Source: Lachnospiraceae bacterium AC3007 (lineage in GTDB: Bacteria; Bacillota; Clostridia; Lachnospirales; Lachnospiraceae). Taken from it: a stretch of 64,000 nt of DNA. A program made the translations under genes and the position numbers. Shown in pieces: positions 61,611 to 64,000 of the stretch (positions within the stretch are counted from its first letter, which is position 1; every line of letters begins with the position of its first letter). Under the pieces are notes generated by a model that was not told the DNA's origin, made no database searches, and saw only the letters and a program-made list of their open reading frames with translations. The DNA lies in assembly GCA_000621405.1 (NCBI GenBank), contig JHYK01000004.1, forward strand, positions 1 to 64,000, given 5' to 3'.

Positions 61611-63074
61611 TCAATACCACTCTTTCATCATGGGATAAAGCTTTTTGTATTTCTGATATCTTTCTTCGTACCTTTTTGCTGTCTCGGGATCCGGATGTAT
61701 GGTGCCTTCCATCTTGACGATCTTTTCGGCAGCTTCTTCAACCGTTGCATATTCTCCTGCGGCTACTGCTGCAAGTATAGCTCCGCCCATTGAAGGCCCC
61801 TGGTCATTCGCAGGTACATCCACGTCAATGTTCAGGATATCGGCCATCATCTTCTTGGGAAGCTCTCCCTTTGCTCCGCCTCCGCATATCCTGGTCCGCT
61901 TCACATCTATGCCCAGAGCTTTTGCAACTTCATACGAATCTCTAATACCAAAGGTTATGCCTTCCATAACTGCCTGCAACATATCGGTCCTGGTGCTGTC
62001 CATGGACATGCCGATAAATGCAGCTCTGGCATTGGGATTATTGTAAGGAGAGCGCTCTCCCATCAGGTAGGGCATGAAGAAGACATTATTGTTGCCGAGC
62101 ATCTCATCCGTGATCTTGCCCTGCTCGCCTGCATAATCAGTGGATCCGAGAATGTCTTCAAGGAACCATGCCTTGCATGAAGCAGCGCTGAGCATACAGC
62201 CCATGAGATGATAGTAGCCGTCTGCGTGAGCAAATGAATGAAGCGCATTATAGGAATCAACTTTGAACTCATGGCTTGATATAAAGATCGTGCCGGAGGT
62301 TCCCAGACTGATATTGCAGAGTCCTTCGCCTACTGTTCCGGTTCCGACAGCAGCGGCAGCATTGTCGCCGGCTCCTGCGGCCACTATGACTGAAGAGGGA
62401 AGATTCAGCTCGGCTGCCACATCCGGCTTCAACGTGCCGACCTTCTCATAAGACTCAAAGACCTTAGCCAGCATCGACTCGTCGATACCGCAGATATCGC
62501 ACATTTCTTTTGACCATTTACGGTTTTTGACATCATACAGGAGCATGCCGGAAGCATCCGAGGGATCGGTGCAGTGCACGCCTGTCATCATGTATGCGAT
62601 ATAATCTTTGGGAAGCATTATCTTTTTTATGCGCGCGAATTTCTCGGGCTCGTTTTCCTTCATCCAGAGTATCTTCGGAGCGGTAAAACCTGCAAAAGCG
62701 ATATTCGCAGTATATTCGGAAAGCTTGTCTTTACCTATAACATCATTGAGATAATCTGTCTCCTTCTGTGTGCGTCCGTCATTCCAGAGAATGGCAGGAC
62801 GGATGACGGCATCATTCTCATCGAGGACCACAAGGCCGTGCATCTGTCCGCCGAAGGAGATGCCGGCAACCTTCGATGCATCAATTCCGGATACAAGAGC
62901 AGGGATACCTTTTTTGACTGCCGCCCACCAGTCCTCGGGATTCTGTTCCGACCATCCGGGATGAGGAAAATCGATAGGATATTTTTCGGAAACGATGTTA
63001 ACGATATTGCCGTCGCCCTCCATGAGAAGAAGCTTGACGGCTGATGTGCCCAGATCAACTCCTATGTAATACAT
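61611..63074 (-). CDS. xylB: Xylulokinase
   Basis: Phosphorylates D-xylulose for the pentose phosphate pathway. The 487-aa FGGY kinase starts YYIGVDLGTSAVKLLLMEGDG, with SFGGQMHGLVVLDEND, DASGMLLYDVKNRKWSKEM, GAGDNAAAAVGTGTV and the C-terminal ICGGGAKGELPKKMMADIL. AAGGAGG precedes ATG 63074. xylA (isomerase) is not in the window. It would finish the use of xylose released by the GH43 and GH120 enzymes 15 kb away. Confidence 0.94.
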   Translation of the reverse strand: MYYIGVDLGTSAVKLLLMEGDGNIVNIVSEKYPIDFPHPGWSEQNPEDWWAAVKKGIPALVSGIDASKVAGISFGGQMHGLVVLDENDAVIRPAILWNDGRTQKETDYLNDVIGKDKLSEYTANIAFAGFTAPKILWMKENEPEKFARIKKIMLPKDYIAYMMTGVHCTDPSDASGMLLYDVKNRKWSKEMCDICGIDESMLAKVFESYEKVGTLKPDVAAELNLPSSVIVAAGAGDNAAAAVGTGTVGEGLCNISLGTSGTIFISSHEFKVDSYNALHSFAHADGYYHLMGCMLSAASCKAWFLEDILGSTDYAGEQGKITDEMLGNNNVFFMPYLMGERSPYNNPNARAAFIGMSMDSTRTDMLQAVMEGITFGIRDSYEVAKALGIDVKRTRICGGGAKGELPKKMMADILNIDVDVPANDQGPSMGGAILAAVAAGEYATVEEAAEKIVKMEGTIHPDPETAKRYEERYQKYKKLYPMMKEWY

Positions 63075-63123
63075 GATACGCCCTCCTTAAGAAAAAAAGT
63101 GAATTTTTAGATTAAAAATGATC

Positions 63124-63177
63124 TCTGTTTTTTGTGATAACAGATTAACTTTATCCTATTCGATGTACGCATGTCAA
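63124..63177 (-). promoter_or_regulatory. xylB: xylB promoter and operator-like repeat
   Basis: On the minus strand TTGACA (63177-63172), 18 bases, TAAAGT (63153-63148). At the predicted start lies an inverted repeat TCTGTT (63124-63129) / AACAGA (63139-63144) with a 9-base spacer, well placed for repressor binding. The repressor is unknown. Confidence 0.55.
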
Positions 63178-63195
63178 CGCCTGCTTTAACAGGCG
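63178..63195. other. Short hairpin between the divergent promoters
   Basis: CGCCTG (63178-63183), loop CTTTAA, CAGGCG (63190-63195). It lies between the xylB and histone-like gene promoters; no T-run. Confidence 0.4.
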
Positions 63196-63265
63196 CCGGG
63201 AGCGATCACAGGTCTGAAATCTCCATAAAAATCAGCACCTTGAGCATTAAAAGAGTCAATAAATG

Positions 63266-63294
63266 TTGACAATACGCATGGTTTGGACTACACT
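63266..63294 (+). promoter_or_regulatory. Promoter of the histone-like gene
   Basis: TTGACA (63266-63271), 17 bases, TACACT (63289-63294), 47 bases before the ATG. Strong -35, good spacing. Confidence 0.75.
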
Positions 63295-63341
63295 TACCGC
63301 ATGATTAAGTGAAACTCATTGATTTCGGAAGGGAGAGGACA

Positions 63342-64000
63342 ATGGCTATAATCAAAAGGGCAGTTGCATCTGCTGCCAATGAAAAGTCTGTAAATGGAGT
63401 GGTTAAGATCAACTCTATTGAGGAGCCTAAGGCAAAGCAGAAGGTTGAAGCTGCAGCAGCAAATAAGGAGAATGCAGCCAAGAAGGCAGAAGCTTCAGAG
63501 AAGAAGGCAGCAAAGCCCGCGGCTAAGAAGGCAGCGAAGCCTGCAGCAAAGAAGGCAGCAAAGCCTGCAGCAAAGAAGACAGCAGCAAAACCTGCAGCAA
63601 AGCCTGCGGCTAAGAAGAGCGCTACAGCTAAGCCGATAGAGAAAAAGGAGACTGCCAAGGCAGCAAAGCCCGCAGCAAAGAAGACAGCGAAGCCTGCAGC
63701 AAAGACGGCAGCGAAGCCCGCAGCTAAGACGGCAGCGAAGCCTGCGGCTAAGAAGGCAGCAAAGCCCGCAGCTAAAAAGCCTGCAGCAAAGAAGGCAGCA
63801 AAGCCTGCAGCTAAAAAGCCCGCGGCAAAGAAGGCAGCAAAGCCTGCAGCAAAGAAGACGGCAGCTAAGAGCACAGCACTCAAGACTGTCCTCAGCATTC
63901 AGTTCAACGGTCGTGACATCACCAAGGAAGAGATCGACAAGGCTTTTGAGGGAGTATGGACTTATGATGTCGGCCGCAAGATCGCTGATGTCAAGAAGGT
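63342..64000 (+). CDS. Lys/Ala/Pro-rich histone H1-like protein with DUF6465-like end (3' cut by window)
   Basis: 219 codons are visible and the frame is open at the window end. After a short N-terminus (MAIIKRAVASAANEKSVNG), residues about 45-180 are tandem AAKPAAKK-type units, strongly basic and like the tails of histone H1, HctB or AlgP, which bind and compact DNA. A globular domain begins near residue 185 (LKTVLSIQFNGRDITKEEI, then AFEGVWTYDVGRKIADVKK), resembling DUF6465 of Lachnospiraceae. GGGAGAGGA precedes ATG 63342. DNA binding is inferred from composition. The reverse strand also has a long open frame, an artefact of the repeats. Confidence 0.85.
   Translation, partial: MAIIKRAVASAANEKSVNGVVKINSIEEPKAKQKVEAAAANKENAAKKAEASEKKAAKPAAKKAAKPAAKKAAKPAAKKTAAKPAAKPAAKKSATAKPIEKKETAKAAKPAAKKTAKPAAKTAAKPAAKTAAKPAAKKAAKPAAKKPAAKKAAKPAAKKPAAKKAAKPAAKKTAAKSTALKTVLSIQFNGRDITKEEIDKAFEGVWTYDVGRKIADVKK

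Noticed and set aside
63305-63898. Minus-strand frame rich in Ala, Gly and Phe
   Set aside because: Mirror of the lysine/alanine repeat codons of the plus-strand gene; no start signals.

Overview
The window looks like a chromosomal segment of a motile, fibre-degrading anaerobic Firmicute, most likely a member of the Lachnospiraceae. This is inferred from gene content and order: an flhO/flhP-type pair behind mreB, comFC followed by yvyF, cdaA-cdaR, a lysine/alanine-rich protein with a DUF6465-like end, and an intracellular GH43/GH120 xylo-oligosaccharide locus. I see no rRNA, tRNA, CRISPR array or phage.

Layout. 1-510: 3' end of an ISLre2-type transposase. 510-860: palindromic repeats. 969-9352: a long tight plus-strand run (ispE, FadR-type GntR regulator, murI, DUF1934 protein, membrane protein, proS, cca, PEGA lipoprotein, xth). 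9350-9610: two facing terminators around a large imperfect palindrome. 9606-11300 (minus): phosphohexomutase. 11400-12900: flagellin with a structured leader and a strong terminator, facing a GT11 fucosyltransferase-like gene. 13825-19589: uvrB, a DPM1-like glycosyltransferase and uvrA in one unit. 19610-29809: a sigma-28-type promoter, then mreB/mbl, flhO, flhP, a rod-binding protein, recD2, comFC, yvyF, two unknown membrane proteins, cdaA and cdaR. 29818-31916: HPr, then leuA. 31923-35614 (minus): nth, metallophosphoesterase, manC, manA. 35656-38293: polytopic membrane protein and galE. 38305-39341 (minus): PilZ and YesL-type proteins. 39542-47139: sugar ABC transporter, AraC regulator, GH43 and GH120. 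47214-53913: ftsH, glgX, an orphan hypB, a DUF2971-like protein and a nucleotidyltransferase. 53923-55317 (minus): MATE exporter. 55367-61196: trigger-factor-like lipoprotein, asnS, NlpC/P60 hydrolase, acyl-ACP thioesterase, cvfB-like, ridA. 61207-61598: a small protein with its own promoter and terminator. 61611-63074 (minus): xylB. 63266-64000: the lysine/alanine/proline-rich histone-like protein, cut by the window end.

How the genes work together. The solute-binding protein, two permeases, GH43, GH120 and xylulokinase form an import-then-digest route for xylan oligosaccharides; both hydrolases lack signal peptides. Motility genes sit in two places: flagellin alone, and the rod-like proteins with MreB. 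Cell-envelope and signalling functions (murI, cdaA/cdaR, PilZ, GDP-mannose enzymes, NlpC/P60 protein) are spread among housekeeping genes.

Best leads: a c-di-AMP synthase unit carrying two unrecognised membrane proteins and YvyF; palindromic intergenic elements with similar loop sequence; a flagellin leader with two hairpins, one of them shaped like a CsrA site; a glycosyltransferase between uvrB and uvrA; and a sigma-28 promoter followed by a terminator and then a second promoter in front of mreB. Nothing here can be proved to be a wholly new system from sequence alone.
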